Positions 1-11,290 of a stretch of 64,000 bases of DNA are shown here, one piece after another. The notes under the pieces were generated by a model that saw only the letters and a list, made by a program, of their open reading frames with translations, ran no database searches and had not been told where the DNA came from. Numbering within the stretch: the stretch's first letter is position 1; the number at the start of each line of letters is the position of its first letter. Source of the stretch: Dysidea avara (Eukaryota > Porifera > Demospongiae > Dictyoceratida > Dysideidae); the NCBI RefSeq assembly GCF_963678975.1, contig NC_089273.1, positions 32,054,973-32,118,972 on the forward strand, given 5' to 3'. Made by a program: the position numbers and the translations under genes.

Positions 1-53
1 GGCCCCACTTTAACTCTTTGCCCTGGGCCCCTTAATTTCTCTGGGCGGCCCTG
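1..53. mobile_element. Terminal fragment of a hAT-like MITE, cut by the window edge
   Basis: The first 53 bases end in GGGCGGCCCTG. Read on the minus strand this starts CAGGGCCGCCCAGAG, which has the form of hAT inverted termini (CAGGG). Only one end lies in the window, so neither the partner terminus nor a target duplication can be checked. Confidence 0.35.
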
Positions 54-1120
54 CATATTAGGTGGCGTATTATGTAGACAAAACTGTCGGCTGCAAAATA
101 TTTATTCATAACTATGCATGTACATATAAGGTAGCTAGCTATTAGCTAGCAATAATGGTTTAGAGAAAACATGGTCAAACATAAATTCATGTTAGAAATC
201 AAAATAGGGTCATTTTGGATGCATCTGATGCACATTTTAACAAGTATAGATACATTCAGAAAAATGTTCCAAAAGGTATCTCTGGGTGTGTTATATTATG
301 TGTCCTATACATATGTAGCTAATTAGAACTGTGCTAAATGGTTCATGTAGTTAATGGTACTACACTTTTACATATACAAAACTAATTTATCATTGCAAAG
401 GTTATGATATGCATCAGTCAAGTGCAGGATCTGGCACAGCCGACCCATTTTAGGCAACCATATAAGCACTCTTTTTCAGGGCGGCAGTGCTTATAGGTGC
501 CTAAAAAGGGTCGGCTGGGCCACACTGAACATCTGTTTAGGTGACGATCAGTACATTTATTAGACAACGTAAGCCGGTATTAGCTACTTTTTAGCACTTT
601 AGAATCTTCAACAAGGCCTGCTACTTGCATGGAAGCTTCCATCAGTGTATACTGTAGCTTGACTAAAGTGTGTGAATAATAATAATAATAATTTATTGTG
701 CCACACTCAGCCTGAACCATCAAGCCTATAGCTAGCTCTGTCATAACTATACTTCTGTAAATAGGCCACGACTAGTTACAACACAAGCTATGTTAGCACT
801 TAGTAAACAGGAAAGCATGGGGTCCACTGGAGTTAAATCTACACATCATTGATGACACATTATATTCATTTCAACTCATACAAGAGTAATCTATCGTATC
901 TAGCAACAACGTGATAGCTAACTCGTGATGCATATCAAATTCCCCTGAAGAGTTTGATATGGTTGTTGGTAGTCTCGTGTTACTTTCAATGTTGTTCTAG
1001 CGGTTATCATTAGATCCGTTGCCACTCCCATCTATTGCGTAAGTGGCCACACCCATTTGTTGCGTAACTGTTCAGCAGGGAGTGTGAAGCAGACTCAACG
1101 GTGTGTTTAATTGCGGTGCG
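54..1120. other. Upstream non-coding region with one hairpin repeat
   Basis: AT-rich DNA before the first exon of the docking-protein gene. It holds a hairpin-forming inverted repeat at 437-517, whose arms run from CAGCCGACCC to GGGTCGGCTG, and a short TAATAATAA run near 678. The last 120 bases contain two near-repeats of CCCATYTRTTGCGTAA and presumably carry the promoter, but no TATA box at a convincing distance was seen. Confidence 0.5.
437..517. repeat. Hairpin inverted repeat, about 81 bp
   Basis: The left arm CAGCCGACCCATTTTAGGCA and the right arm TGCCTAAAAAGGGTCGGCTG are near-perfect reverse complements around a short loop containing a second stem (ATAAGCACT / AGTGCTTAT). It could be a tiny foldback MITE or the terminus of a decayed one. 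Confidence 0.6.
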
Positions 1121-1177
1121 ATGGCCAATCGAGTACCCATAAAGGAAGGTTTAGTGAAGATAAAGTTTAAACATCGG
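1121..1177 (+). CDS. Docking protein exon 1 (start codon, first PH strand)
   Basis: An ATG in GCGATGGCC opens 19 codons ending in K-F-K-H-R, followed by the donor GTAAGG in phase 0. The peptide (I-K-E-G-L-V-K-I-K-F-K) has the pattern of a PH-domain first strand, and the next exon supplies the matching second strand. Intron 1 is about 4.36 kb and holds a MITE, a tandem duplication, a SINE and a second MITE. Confidence 0.65.
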
Positions 1178-4100
1178 GTAAGGTTAATCAGTGTGGTGTA
1201 GCATAGATGCTCTACTCTTTTGCTAAAACTGCACCTCAATCAGTGAATGCGACGGCCCAACTTACTGCACTTATCAATGTCATGCCCCACCCCACACCCG
1301 GGGAAGGGTGGGGGTTTGACAAAGTCTAATGTTAAATTCCCCAGTACTGGGGCTAAGAAGATTGTCAAAAGCCCACTATGTCCCCACCTCAAGAAAGGGG
1401 TTTCTATAGGGAATTGATTTACCTATTTAAAATAAAATTTGGATCAGCAAACTGTCGCTGCCAAAAGCCCCAATGATGGGGCAAGTGTAGATGTCAAATC
1501 CCCAGTACGTGTGGGGGGACTCCCCGGGGGTGGGGTGGGGCTTGATATTGGTAGGTGCATAATGCACAGGAGAGGGAGACTGCATCAATGTTAAAGCACT
1601 GCTAGTTTGCTATTCAGCAGTGTTCTGACATACTGTATACTGTAGGATCCTCATACAGTATATACAAAAGCTATATAGTACTTGACCTTGCAATATCTGA
1701 GGGTCAGGTGCTTCCATCACATGTGCTTTGAATTGTTGTTCCTTTGTTTTTTTCATTTACTTGTTATATTTAGGAACAAAAATGTCCTTCTGGTGTACAT
1801 AGCAATATAGTATATCGTTAGCAGATCTGACAGCACTGATATCAGTAGTTCAACACTAAACAACTCTTTACAATCACACACTCCAACATCAGTTTTATTC
1901 CTATTTACAGGTTTTGTGTTACATTAAAGGCACTTATAATACATGCTTGTAACCACTATACCACCAGTGCTGCAGCTACTCATCTCACTTAGTTTCTACT
2001 TTATAATTGTCTAACTGAAGTAACTTCTATACACATATAACAAGAGTGATGAAGAAACCAAAGCTGAACCCAACCCTAATGCTAACAACTATTTTTCCAA
2101 AGTAAAAGACCTGAGGCAAACTACTGGCCGTGTGCCCTAAAGTCGAATACTCGGGGCATACTACTAGATGCGTGCCCTAAAGTTGACTACTTGGGGCATA
2201 CTGGATGCATGCCAACCCAAGCTCGCCTTGATATGACAAGTGTTTGATAATCCATTTAAATGATGGACCATTGCTGGTAAAACAGCCATTCATGTTCATA
2301 ACTGGTGCCCACTTTGTTTTGGTATAAATGCGTGGGTATGTGTTAATGACTAGCAGTCAAATGGCATTAATATTTTTTGGCTAAGGTACTGTAGTATACA
2401 TGGCACTAGTACAGTACCTTGGTTATAGTTTACTACTTTGTAGGTTTAAAAATAGTTAATAATTTATTATGATTTGTGAATTGATCACTCCAAGAGCAAA
2501 CATGTATAAATTAATAGCACTGGTTAGATATTGAGTATCATTGTTTAGCATATAGTGCATCTGCAGTAAATGTTCTTTTTGGTGCATGTACATTTTGTAA
2601 GCAAGTGAGTCTCTGGAATACCAAATTGTGTATCAGACCTTTGTACATTTCCATGTGTTCATGGGAGTACAGTAGGTGTTCATTATAATTTGTGTCAGTC
2701 AGCACTGGCCATTATGCCAGCATTATGCTAGATGCCTACATAATAAATTCAGGCCTAGTTAGCACTTTCTTGTATGGGCAGTGGTTATCAGCTGAAGGGG
2801 TCATGAAATTCAATTGCAAGGTGATGTAAGCCACCCAGGGGCATGGCCATGATACGTATTAAAGGAGGGTTTCAGGCGCACAAAGTTACCAGCTGAGGGC
2901 ACAGTCCCCAGCCACTAAGAGACCTTGAATATTTGAATGACCTAAACTTTGACAGATTGCTATACTTTATGGATAAATGAATGATCATAATATTAAACTC
3001 CCTAGTTGGGACACAGGTATGTAGTTAGTGTACCTACACAATTACACATACAGGTAGCAAAACTGGAAAATAGAATCATTAATTTGTTAGAATTAATTAA
3101 GTGTAACAATAAAGTGCATTGAGGATGTATTTTTGTCATACACCCAAGAAGTGCATAATATTAAAAATAATACCAGAGGTCTATTTAGGCTATTTTCCCT
3201 ATGCATGACTAAAAACTGCTGACCAGCAGTAGAAATTCATACTCAGTTTTGCATCACCCACAGTTATAATGCAGCAATGCCTGCTCTAGAAGTATTCCTT
3301 CCTCAATAAAACCAACACACTTTACATCATTTCCAACAATAAAGCTCTTAATCGCATTAAATATATATTGCATAAATGCATGAATAGTCTATTGGAAATG
3401 TTCTGTTACAGTAGAGGTGACTGCTCTATTAGAGTATTTAATCTTAAAAGGGTTCATGTCCCTTGGAAATGAATGCACATTTTATGTTGCTATTAACTGT
3501 TGTCTTGTACTGTATGCTGTTATACTCATATACTCTTGTGCTAGTGTGTTAACTTCCTGCTGAAACTTATTAATTTAAATTGCAAAAGGGATTTCTTAAT
3601 ATCCTTGGAAACTACCATCTGTATCCCCTACCACCTGATGATAACAAATGATGCACTCTCACATGTTTGATTGATTGATTGAGTGTTTGTTATTTAATCT
3701 CATGGTTTTCATTTCTACCGTGAGGTTCCTATGTGGAGATTTTAAGTTTCCCAGGAAAGAATGTCACAAAGTTGTAATCAGACAGACATGCTTGTTAGGT
3801 GCATCTGTATGCAGTTGCTGGAGTAGTGGAGTTCCAGTGGGTCATTTCTACCTCTGGTTTGTGTATAGCTGTATCATGACCATTGCAAATAAAACAATGA
3901 GTGGATGATGGTGCAATTCCTATTAGGCAATGTAGAAAATGTGGTGTATATATCTGTGCATGTGCTTGTGTGTTGTTTACATGTGTATGTATAGTGTAGT
4001 GTAGTGTAGTGTATATGTGTGTGTGTGTGCGTGTGCATGTGATGCAGCATAGCCAAGTGGCTAGAGCATCATCCTGGTAATTAAAAGGTCCTAGGTTCAA

Positions 4101-7100
4101 CAGCTATGCCAATGTGGCGTTGTTATTTCGTTCAGCAAGAAACTTTACTCACATTGTTCCAGTCTACCCAGCTGTATATTGGCAAGAGTTCACCTTATGA
4201 ATTCTTGATAATGGGGACCTGGCGGTCTGGAGTCAACTGAGAAAGCAGCCCACCCAGCTGTATTATCAATGGATACCTGTTGTTTACTGGCGAAACAAAT
4301 TCCCAATTGCTCTTGTTTTGTTTAGTGGTGTTTGGGTCATTGTGGGGCTTGGATTCTGTGACATCTCTCTGTGAGACCTGGACAGTCCTCATATGGGTTA
4401 CTAGCCAGTACACAAGGCTCAAGTGCCTGAATGATGCACCAGTGCTGGTTCGCTGGGTGGCAACAGCTGTGTTTTGCACAGCTGCATGTGTGTTTGTTAC
4501 AGCAAAACTGATGTAACACACTGTATTATGTGACCGACTGACCGGGCCTGCAAAAATAGGTCATGTGGGCACAAACTACATCCCATCACATTACATGTTA
4601 TACCATAATTCAATTTATTTTCATGCAAAAAAATCATAACAGCTTTCGTGTAAAAATATTTTCATATCATTTGTGTGAATGACTGCTCTTTTAGAGTAGT
4701 TCGATCTTATGTCAAAATTTTTGTGTAAGAAATTTTTGTGTAAGAAATTTTTGTTACATACGAAAATTATTGTACGTACAACGAAAATAAAGCAAATTTC
4801 GATATCTCAATATTAAGATGGAATATTTGCATTCTGTAACTTGCAGTATATATATCACCAGTTAAATGTTTAATAAGTGATGAAATTTGCATGGTCACTA
4901 ACTAGAAAGTTATGACACATGAAAGGTTGAAAGAACAGTCAAACTCTGTGTGCCCACATTCCCTTTTTCGCAGGCCCGGTCAGAAATGGCTCTAAATTAA
5001 AGCATTTAAACTGTATTAGGTACAACATTTATATACAATTGGAGGGCTTTAAAATTTTCCATAATGATGGAATATAAGAATTAATTATTTATGTATTTTG
5101 AAGAGCATAAAGGATCATCTGAAATTGCAATACTCTAATAGAGCAATCACTTACTCTGATAGAAAGATCAGTAGATTAGCTCATTATTCAATGACACTAG
5201 TCACTGAGCATCTTGCTAACAGAAATATCTTGCTAACAAAAATATCCTTTCTGCCAAACTTGGCAGAGCTAGATACAGAAATTGTTACTGTGTTAATATC
5301 TTGCTAAACATTTTAACTGCAAATGTTTTTAAAACTTTGAAGTAATAATTGTGGTAATAATTATGTATAGCTCTTGGAGTAACTCAGGAGGAATAGTGAA
5401 AATTTTGATGAAGAGCCTAACTGGTTTATTTCTGTTTAATACAGGTTACACTACTTTTAAAATCAGAGTATTGTGATTGAGCTGTGCTGTAACTGACTAA
5501 CAGTATGTTAACTTGTGTGTACAATTTTGTAGCAACATTGGAAAACAAGACATGTGGCATTGATGAAAGGTTAGTCAATTGTATCTGGAATATCTAGTAC
5601 TCTTCCCAACCCCTGGTTATATGCATAACATATTTAATCATATAATATAGTTAAAACAAAGTACCTACATATGGTACCTTCTGTATCCCATGTATAAATC
5701 ATTAGAAAGCTACAATGTAGACTTACAGAATGTCTTCTTCAAATCTCCCTCCTCAGCTAAGAAATTTCTTACAAATTTCCTTATAGTTCAGTCAACTACA
5801 AAAGTCTATGTTGTAATTTTGTATGTCATGAATTAATCAAAAATATTTTTAGAGTCAAAAATGACCATCCAGTATATATACATATCATTTGCAATAAAAG
5901 TAGTAGCCAAGATGTAAAAATAACATTAATAACACCTCATGTGCTTAGTAAGGAAATAAAGGCTGTTTTCTTGTACCTCTTAATTTCTTACTCAGCCATA
6001 GTCCTCCTCTTCCTTAGTCTACATTAGCCCTTGGCACATCATACATTCATATAAATATCATGCTGTGGTGTATTATATAATTAATGCATGTGTATAATAT
6101 GTTATATATGGCAATAAGCCTTACCTCATGCTTTAGGTTTACCAGATGCTCCCCACATAATTTTGGTCTACAAAACTGCAGACAAAGAAGAACTAGAATA
6201 TTCTAGAGAGGTAAACATTGTCACAGTGAACAAGAGTCAGATAATGCTGAACAAAAATGAACTGTACTTGCAAATGGATGACCAAATGGACCATGTTCAG
6301 TGGATAGTAGCATTGAAACTGGCAGTCACTAAATGTATGTTTGCCTATTTGTGTATATAAGTCTATGCAGTACCTTAACTAGTAATATAAAAAGCTAATC
6401 AAATGTGTGATGGACTTATGCTGTAGTACATCAGTGAATCCTACTGTTAAACAAAATATAACTGAGCCAGCAAATTCAAAGCAAATAGATACAAAATAGA
6501 CCCAATCCAGGTATGGTAGCTACCATAGCCTCTTTAAAGTATGGATTCTATGGGATGCCAATGGAAAAAATATGAACTATTAGTGTACTGTTATGTTTAA
6601 TAATGGTGATTCTTTTACTACTACAGATGAGTATTTCCCAGTGAAGCATTATGGTATCAGTGACAATGAGTTCTCTTTACTTCACATTGAAGATGTCTCC
6701 TGGTCAGATCTGACACGTCATGATATGATTATTCTTTCTTCACCATATGATGATACAGAAGTGAGACATAGATGGGCTTCAGTAGAAATAAAGCTGCTGA
6801 GAGCAGTTCATGAAGGTGTTTTCATAGAGTTTTGCCCCCAGTGCTCTAAATCTCAAAATTTTGTGAGGCTTGGATTCACATTACGATTACCACAGGAGAA
6901 AATTGAAGACTGTTTAGAATTCTTTTGTCGGAACACATCAGCACAGCATAAAAAAGATGAGGCATACATCTGTGAAATGATGGACCACTACAAGCAGTGT
7001 GTTCGTCGGCCTCCATCTGTTCCAGCACCAACCCCTCCACCATCAACTTCCAATACTCACCTTACCCTCTATGGTGTCACAGACATTATTAAACATCCAG

Positions 7101-10100
7101 CTCTAACTAGAGCTTCAAAATCACTAATAAAGGTGAAGAATAGTTCTGCTCCAGCAGTATCGCCTAAATCACAATCACAGGGCAAACTGCCACCAAGAGC
7201 CAAACCTAGGGTTCAAACAAAACCACAAAGCAAAGATGAGCCAGACACATCTAAAGTAGCTAAGAAAGAAAGTAATCAAATGCAAAAAGACATTAATATG
7301 CTGCGAGTGTTAGCCAATACACGTAAGCCACCTCAAGTGAAACCTAGAAGGAAAGCTGGTAAGCAAATTAAACAGTAAGGTACCAATCCATGGGTGGCTA
7401 ACTGCAAATCAAATGTTAAATACGAATTAATAATTTATGTCTACAAGTACTTTCACTCATGCAATGCTAACATCAAAAGATTTGTAGCCATAAATGGTTG
7501 GACATCTCACATCATGTTAATGTATCTATACATACTCCTGTATTTCCATATATATACATTTGTATTGGCAAAATAATATTTTAAAAATTTGGATTTTTTA
7601 CCTTTAAAACAAGTTGGTTTATGTATAGCGAAATATTTCAAATTTGGAAAATCATCTTTAAGATTAAGCTGATATCGAGGCTGATATCCCTGACTACAAT
7701 ATTATGGAGTTTAAACTCCTTGTAAATTAATAATCTTGACTTATGTGTTAGGGAGTATTAGTCCAGTTGCTAATCTACAATGTGCATTGAGTGTTCTGTA
7801 TAGTTTCCACTAGTCAGTATGCATTAGGGACCCACAGAATGTGCCAGAATAATAACAAAAGGTGGTAAAAGAGTCAGTAATAATGACAGAATAATAGGAT
7901 GATTTACAGAATTAATTTTACTTGCAGTGTAATATGAAATTTTCTGGCAGATACTTCTCAAACAGCGCCAGCATAAAGCCAGAATAGAATAACGAGTGAG
8001 ATACATAGACTATTCACCTATCCTAATAAAGTAGTCACCCAAATGTAGTGATTTCAATTTTTTGAGCTACAATTTGTATATACTTGCTATATAATTACCT
8101 CAACAGTGACAGAAGAGAACAGATGTAATTAGCTGCATTTCAGGGATCAGTCCATGAAATTTTAATTATTCTTTTGGGGATTATAGGTGAATAAAAAAGA
8201 ATTGTCATAAAGAATGATAGGGAGATTTAAAAGCATATTCCACAGATTCCTATTATGTATAATGTTATGGTAAGGAATGTTGTGAAGATATAGGTCAGTT
8301 TTATTATGTTTCTTAAGCCGAACTCCATGCTAAGTACACGATCATTTCATTAGGTCATTAAAGTGAAGATTTGTTTTGCTGCCTGAAGACCAATATGCAT
8401 TTCAAAATTAACTAAGCTACATCATGATTGCTGTGCCTCTTGTCAGTAGCCAGTGAAAACATTCAGTGCTCCATTATAAGCTTAAAAGTAACTTCCAAAC
8501 ACATTATGGCTATATCTCTGCTTGCTGCTAGGTTTCCTGTAAAGAATGTACATATTTTGCATTGAAAATTCTTGTTAAAGAAAAATATTTCAAGAAATGC
8601 CTGAAAGCATTTTGGCAAAGGTTTGGGCAGAGTTTACACAAGTGTAATGCAATGCAATATTATATGACCTAATTTGGGAAAACTGTTGATGTATGTACAT
8701 GAATAGATTATGATTTTAAATACTACAATCTAGTATAGCTTGTACAGTATATTGTAGCTTCAACAATTCTACCATACATGCCTGTGTAACCAAGCTGTAT
8801 TAAATACTAGCCTCTTTCACAACTGTATTTGTGATACGAAGATTTGGATCTATATGAATTTTGCCCCATTTGCACATGATATACTAACCACCTATAAAGC
8901 AAATGTAAATAATGTTTACATTGCAATGGCGGATCCAGCATGGGGAATTTGGGGCAAATTCCCTCTCCCCAATCCCTTCCTTTCTGGAGGAGCTATACAG
9001 TACTTCTCTTGATTAGATTATCAGTTTATATAACTCATGAAATCATACATTTTATTACCATTTATTGCAAACTCACGTGAAACCAAAGTCTAAGCAGCTT
9101 TCAGGGCTGAGATTATCACCCAGCAACTTTGTGCTTGCTAAGTTCCTCTAAATAATTATTGTATTAACTTTTAAACAGTTTTTAAGACTTTGCAGCCATC
9201 TGCAAAGGTCAAAATGGGAGGGGCACAAACAAACTAAATTTTAGGTTCCTGAATCCTGATTTTTTGAAGCAGAAAATGATAACCTCTAGTAGTGTCTCAC
9301 TGTTGTTTCCCTTGCCAGCTCTTGGATTCGTCCCTGCATTGTCACTAACAGCATAATGTATTGTCTACATTTTTTATGTTAGTAGGTCAGACTATTCAAC
9401 AAGGTAGTGGAAACAATGGACCAAATGAGCAATTGTCTTCAATGTCAGCTTCAGTTGTAAAGCCTGTACCAAAAGCAAGAGTTAAACGTATGTACATATA
9501 TTAAGCACATGCACTATAGACATAGTTCTAGTTGAGATGTTCTTTTAGAAACATATGTACTTTCATTAGTTTAAAAGCAGAGCTCTGTACAAGTAAATCA
9601 AATTTCATGGTAAACATTGTGACATTAAATGTCTGTGTACTAAGAATTATCAAGTTGCATGATGTTAATTTTCCAATATCTTGCAATAGTAGTATAGCCT
9701 GGTATTATAGCTATAATAGATGTCAATCATTAGATGTGATTAGATGGAATACAAAACATGTAACCCATTTTTATTAGCTGAAGTAATAAATAGTGACTGT
9801 ACAATAATTATGCATGATGAAATGTTATAATTTGCCACTTTCATTACAGCTGCTAGTGACCATAAAGATGTATATGATGATATGGTCTCTTCTGGACAGC
9901 CAATGTCAAACATTAATGTGCATCACCCAGCCTTGGTGCAATCAAATAGTGCTACAGCAAGTGTTGAAAGAATAGCTGTTGTACATAAGAAACCACTTGT
10001 TAAGCAATCTACTGTTCCGTTTCAAAAAGATTTACCTAATGATGCTCCACGGCATTTTTTACATGTGAAAGCACAGACAACCATTTTTCCTTCAGCTAAT

Positions 10101-10292
10101 GTTAATTCTCTGAAAGACAAAATCAGTGAACAAATGACAGGAAAAGAACACAGTGATATTAAGAAAGGTAGCATTACTACAAATGTACCAGTAAATGAGG
10201 AGGGGACTAATTCTGGTACACTCCCAGAGAGGAAGCATCCAACTACCATTAGTGAGCAAGCATGGCGTAATGCATTCAAAGCTTTTCTTTAA
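1121..10292 (+). CDS. PH-domain docking/adaptor protein (DOK/IRS-like), six coding exons
   Basis: Exon model: 1121-1177, 5533-5569, 6137-6334, 6627-7358, 9386-9487 and 9850-10292. Every junction has GT/AG ends and compatible phases (0, 1, 1, 1, 1), and the total is 523 codons including the stop. Residues about 6-97 form a pleckstrin-homology domain: a basic first strand, the H-W-K-T-R strand at the exon 1/2 join, and the hallmark C-terminal helix tryptophan (W87 in H-V-Q-W-I-V-A-L). Residues about 100-200 weakly resemble an IRS-type phosphotyrosine-binding fold. After that come a proline-rich tail with several PxxP motifs and a Y384-D-D-M motif of the YxxM type that binds PI3K SH2 domains once phosphorylated. 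PH-PTB-tail order is that of membrane-recruited docking proteins downstream of receptor tyrosine kinases. The PH assignment is firm from the sequence; the PTB call and the family name are inference. Confidence 0.75.
1266..1559. mobile_element. MITE with GC-rich inverted termini in intron 1
   Basis: The left end TGCACTTATCAATGTCATGC and the right end (minus strand) TGCACCTACCAATATCAAGC are matching inverted termini of about 40 bp, continuing into CCCCACCCCAC-type sequence on both sides. The interior is non-coding. A target duplication was not clear. Confidence 0.6.
1560..4044. other. Intron 1 body, mostly featureless
   Basis: AT-rich non-coding DNA inside the first intron. It has a 40-bp direct tandem duplication at 2121-2200, one copy of the CTATTAGAGTA motif at 3418-3446 and a TGTAGTG-type simple repeat near 3990-4030. 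No exon with matching phase was found. Confidence 0.5.
2121..2200. repeat. Two tandem 40-bp units
   Basis: The units at 2121-2160 and 2161-2200 share GTGCCCTAAAGT and end in GGGGCATA. A partial third unit follows. Confidence 0.6.
4045..4290 (+). mobile_element. tRNA-derived SINE
   Basis: 4045-4110 carries tRNA-like pol III promoter boxes: an A-box region TAGCCAAGTGGCTAGAGC and a B box GGTTCAACAGC at tRNA-like spacing. Then follow TTCAGCAAGAAACTTTACTC and CTACCCAGCTGTAT, repeated as CACCCAGCTGTATTATCAA, a core of the kind seen in animal SINEs. It does not fold as a functional tRNA by eye, so it is called a SINE head. The 3' limit is uncertain and could reach about 4510. Confidence 0.6.
4539..4982. 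mobile_element. MITE, TGACCGGGCCTGC family, copy 1
   Basis: The inverted termini are TGACCGGGCCTGC and GCAGGCCCGGTCA, each followed inward by a GTGGGCACA-like block. Related copies lie at 55229-55487 and 62310-62537. The interior is AT-rich, with a copy of the TTAGAGTA motif at 4681-4710. Confidence 0.6.
5533..5569 (+). CDS. Docking protein exon 2 (37-nt micro-exon)
   Basis: The acceptor TTTTGTAG precedes Q-H-W-K-T-R-H-V-A-L-M-K and the donor GTTAGT follows. It enters in phase 0 and leaves in phase 1, exactly what exons 1 and 3 require. The W-K-x-R pattern is typical of the second PH strand. Confidence 0.65.
6137..6334 (+). CDS. Docking protein exon 3 (main part of PH domain)
   Basis: The acceptor is CTTTAG and the donor GTATGT. 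It encodes residues 33-97, with alternating strands and the conserved C-terminal PH helix carrying tryptophan 87. It leaves in phase 1 and joins exon 4 in frame. A possible cryptic exon at 6435-6510 has an in-frame TAG, so it would end the protein early if used. Confidence 0.75.
6627..7358 (+). CDS. Docking protein exon 4 (PTB-like region and proline-rich linker)
   Basis: The acceptor CTACTACAG gives a phase-1 entry at E-Y-F-P-V. Residues 99-200 include R-H-R-W-A-S-V-E-I and a final amphipathic helix (E-K-I-E-D-C-L-E-F-F), as in IRS/DOK PTB domains. Then comes a P-rich basic linker (A-P-T-P-P-P-S; S-P-K; K-P-R). The donor GTAAGC lies at 7359. If that intron is kept, the frame runs to a TAA at 7376-7378, a possible shorter isoform of about 347 residues lacking the YDDM tail. 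Confidence 0.7.
7379..8923. other. Intron 4, AT-rich, no gene seen
   Basis: Between exon 4 and the MITE at 8924. No conserved frame, RNA gene or clear repeat was recognised apart from short AT-rich inverted repeats. Confidence 0.5.
8924..9341. mobile_element. hAT-like MITE, CAATGGCGGATCCAG family, copy 1
   Basis: It starts CAATGGCGGATCCAGCATGG and ends GGATTCGTCCCTGCATTG, imperfect inverted termini. The first 200 bases match the sequence starting near 63804 at the right edge of the window, including the GGAGGAGC and GTGAAACCAAAGTC/TTGAAACCAAAG blocks, which shows a dispersed family. It sits in intron 4. Confidence 0.6.
9386..9487 (+). CDS. Docking protein exon 5 (Ser/Gln-rich linker)
   Basis: A phase-1 exon between TTAGTAG and GTATGT. 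A second acceptor three bases upstream (exon start 9383) would add one residue, a NAGNAG-type choice. It encodes 33 low-complexity residues and keeps the frame into exon 6. Confidence 0.55.
9850..10292 (+). CDS. Docking protein exon 6 (YDDM tail and stop)
   Basis: The acceptor TTTCATTACAG leads into a Ser/Thr/Lys-rich tail holding V-Y-D-D-M-V, a likely tyrosine phosphorylation and PI3K-recruitment site. It ends with the hydrophobic W-R-N-A-F-K-A-F-L and a TAA at 10290-10292. Confidence 0.65.
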
Positions 10293-10492
10293 CTGTTAAA
10301 AATCACAAACTGGTATAATGACAATATATACAAAATGTATTCTTTCATACATACTAGCATGTAGTTCATTTGCAATACTTAAAACTCTACTATATACAAT
10401 AATAGCATGAATAACTGCTTATTATTATGTATAAGCCTTTCATTCATTACATCATTTTGTAGTTATCTGTTAGCAATGTATATAGCACATGT

Positions 10493-10498
10493 AATAAA
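10493..10498 (+). terminator. Polyadenylation signal AATAAA for the docking-protein gene
   Basis: AATAAA lies about 200 bases after the stop codon in AT-rich 3' UTR. A second AATAAA occurs near 10589. Either is at a normal distance. Confidence 0.45.
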
Positions 10499-10611
10499 AA
10501 GGAGATAATATTGTGTATAAACTGCACTTTGGTAACATAACAGGTCAAGTAAGCATCTCTGAATTATCTGCAATCTGTAACTATTCCAATAAAGCCATGG
10601 AATAGTTTAAA

Positions 10612-11290
10612 TAGTAGAGCAGCATAGTGCGATAGTTGTGCAATTTTTGATACAATTATGAAACTTTCCATATAAGTTTTACTCCTTGTGACATAATTTT
10701 TTGGATATAGAGCCATTGCATATTTGACCTTTGGTGACCTTTACAGCCATTTTTGTATTGAAAATTCATTGTTTTTGTCTTTATCTCCCTGAGGCATCAT
10801 TTTGCACAGTTTCAAATTAAAGGTGCTACTAAAGCGAACTACTTGGCTTTTATTTGAAGTCAATAGGTGATTGCATTCCAAAGTTATGATCATTTATCTT
10901 AACTATGAAATTTTATGAAAAATTCTATGAATTATTTGCCCATTAGTAATTTACACCCCAAGAGCAAAAATTTTATGACTCACAAAAAAATAATGATCAT
11001 AACTTTGTAGTGGAATGAGATACAAACTTCAAACAAAAGTCAATAGTTCTTAGATCAACACTTCTAATTCGATACCATGCTTTAACAGTGTAAAATAATG
11101 CTTCAGGGAGATAATGACAAAAATGATTAATTTTCAGTGACAAAATGGCTCTATAAAGGTCAAATCTGTGATGGCTCTATATCAAAAAACATATGTTGCG
11201 AGGAGCACAGTTTGTGTGGTAAGTTTCATAATTGTATCACAAAGTACACAAAATGCCCATTATTTTTTTTGGTGCTATGCCGCTCTACTA
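10612..11290. mobile_element. Large foldback element with arms of about 300 bp
   Basis: The element begins TAGTAGAGC and ends GCTCTACTA, with TA as possible target. The arms 10612-10915 and 10985-11290 are diverged reverse complements: ATAATGATCATAACTTTG pairs with CAAAGTTATGATCATTTAT, and GGAGATAATGACAAAAA pairs with TTTGTCTTTATCTCC. No transposase frame is present. Confidence 0.65.

Noticed and set aside
4045-4112. Functional tRNA gene
   Set aside because: A and B boxes are present, but the arms do not pair into a full cloverleaf by eye and a SINE body follows.
3795-4521. Frames of 60-108 codons near the SINE
   Set aside because: They fall on simple repeats and the tRNA-derived element, and no domain is recognisable.
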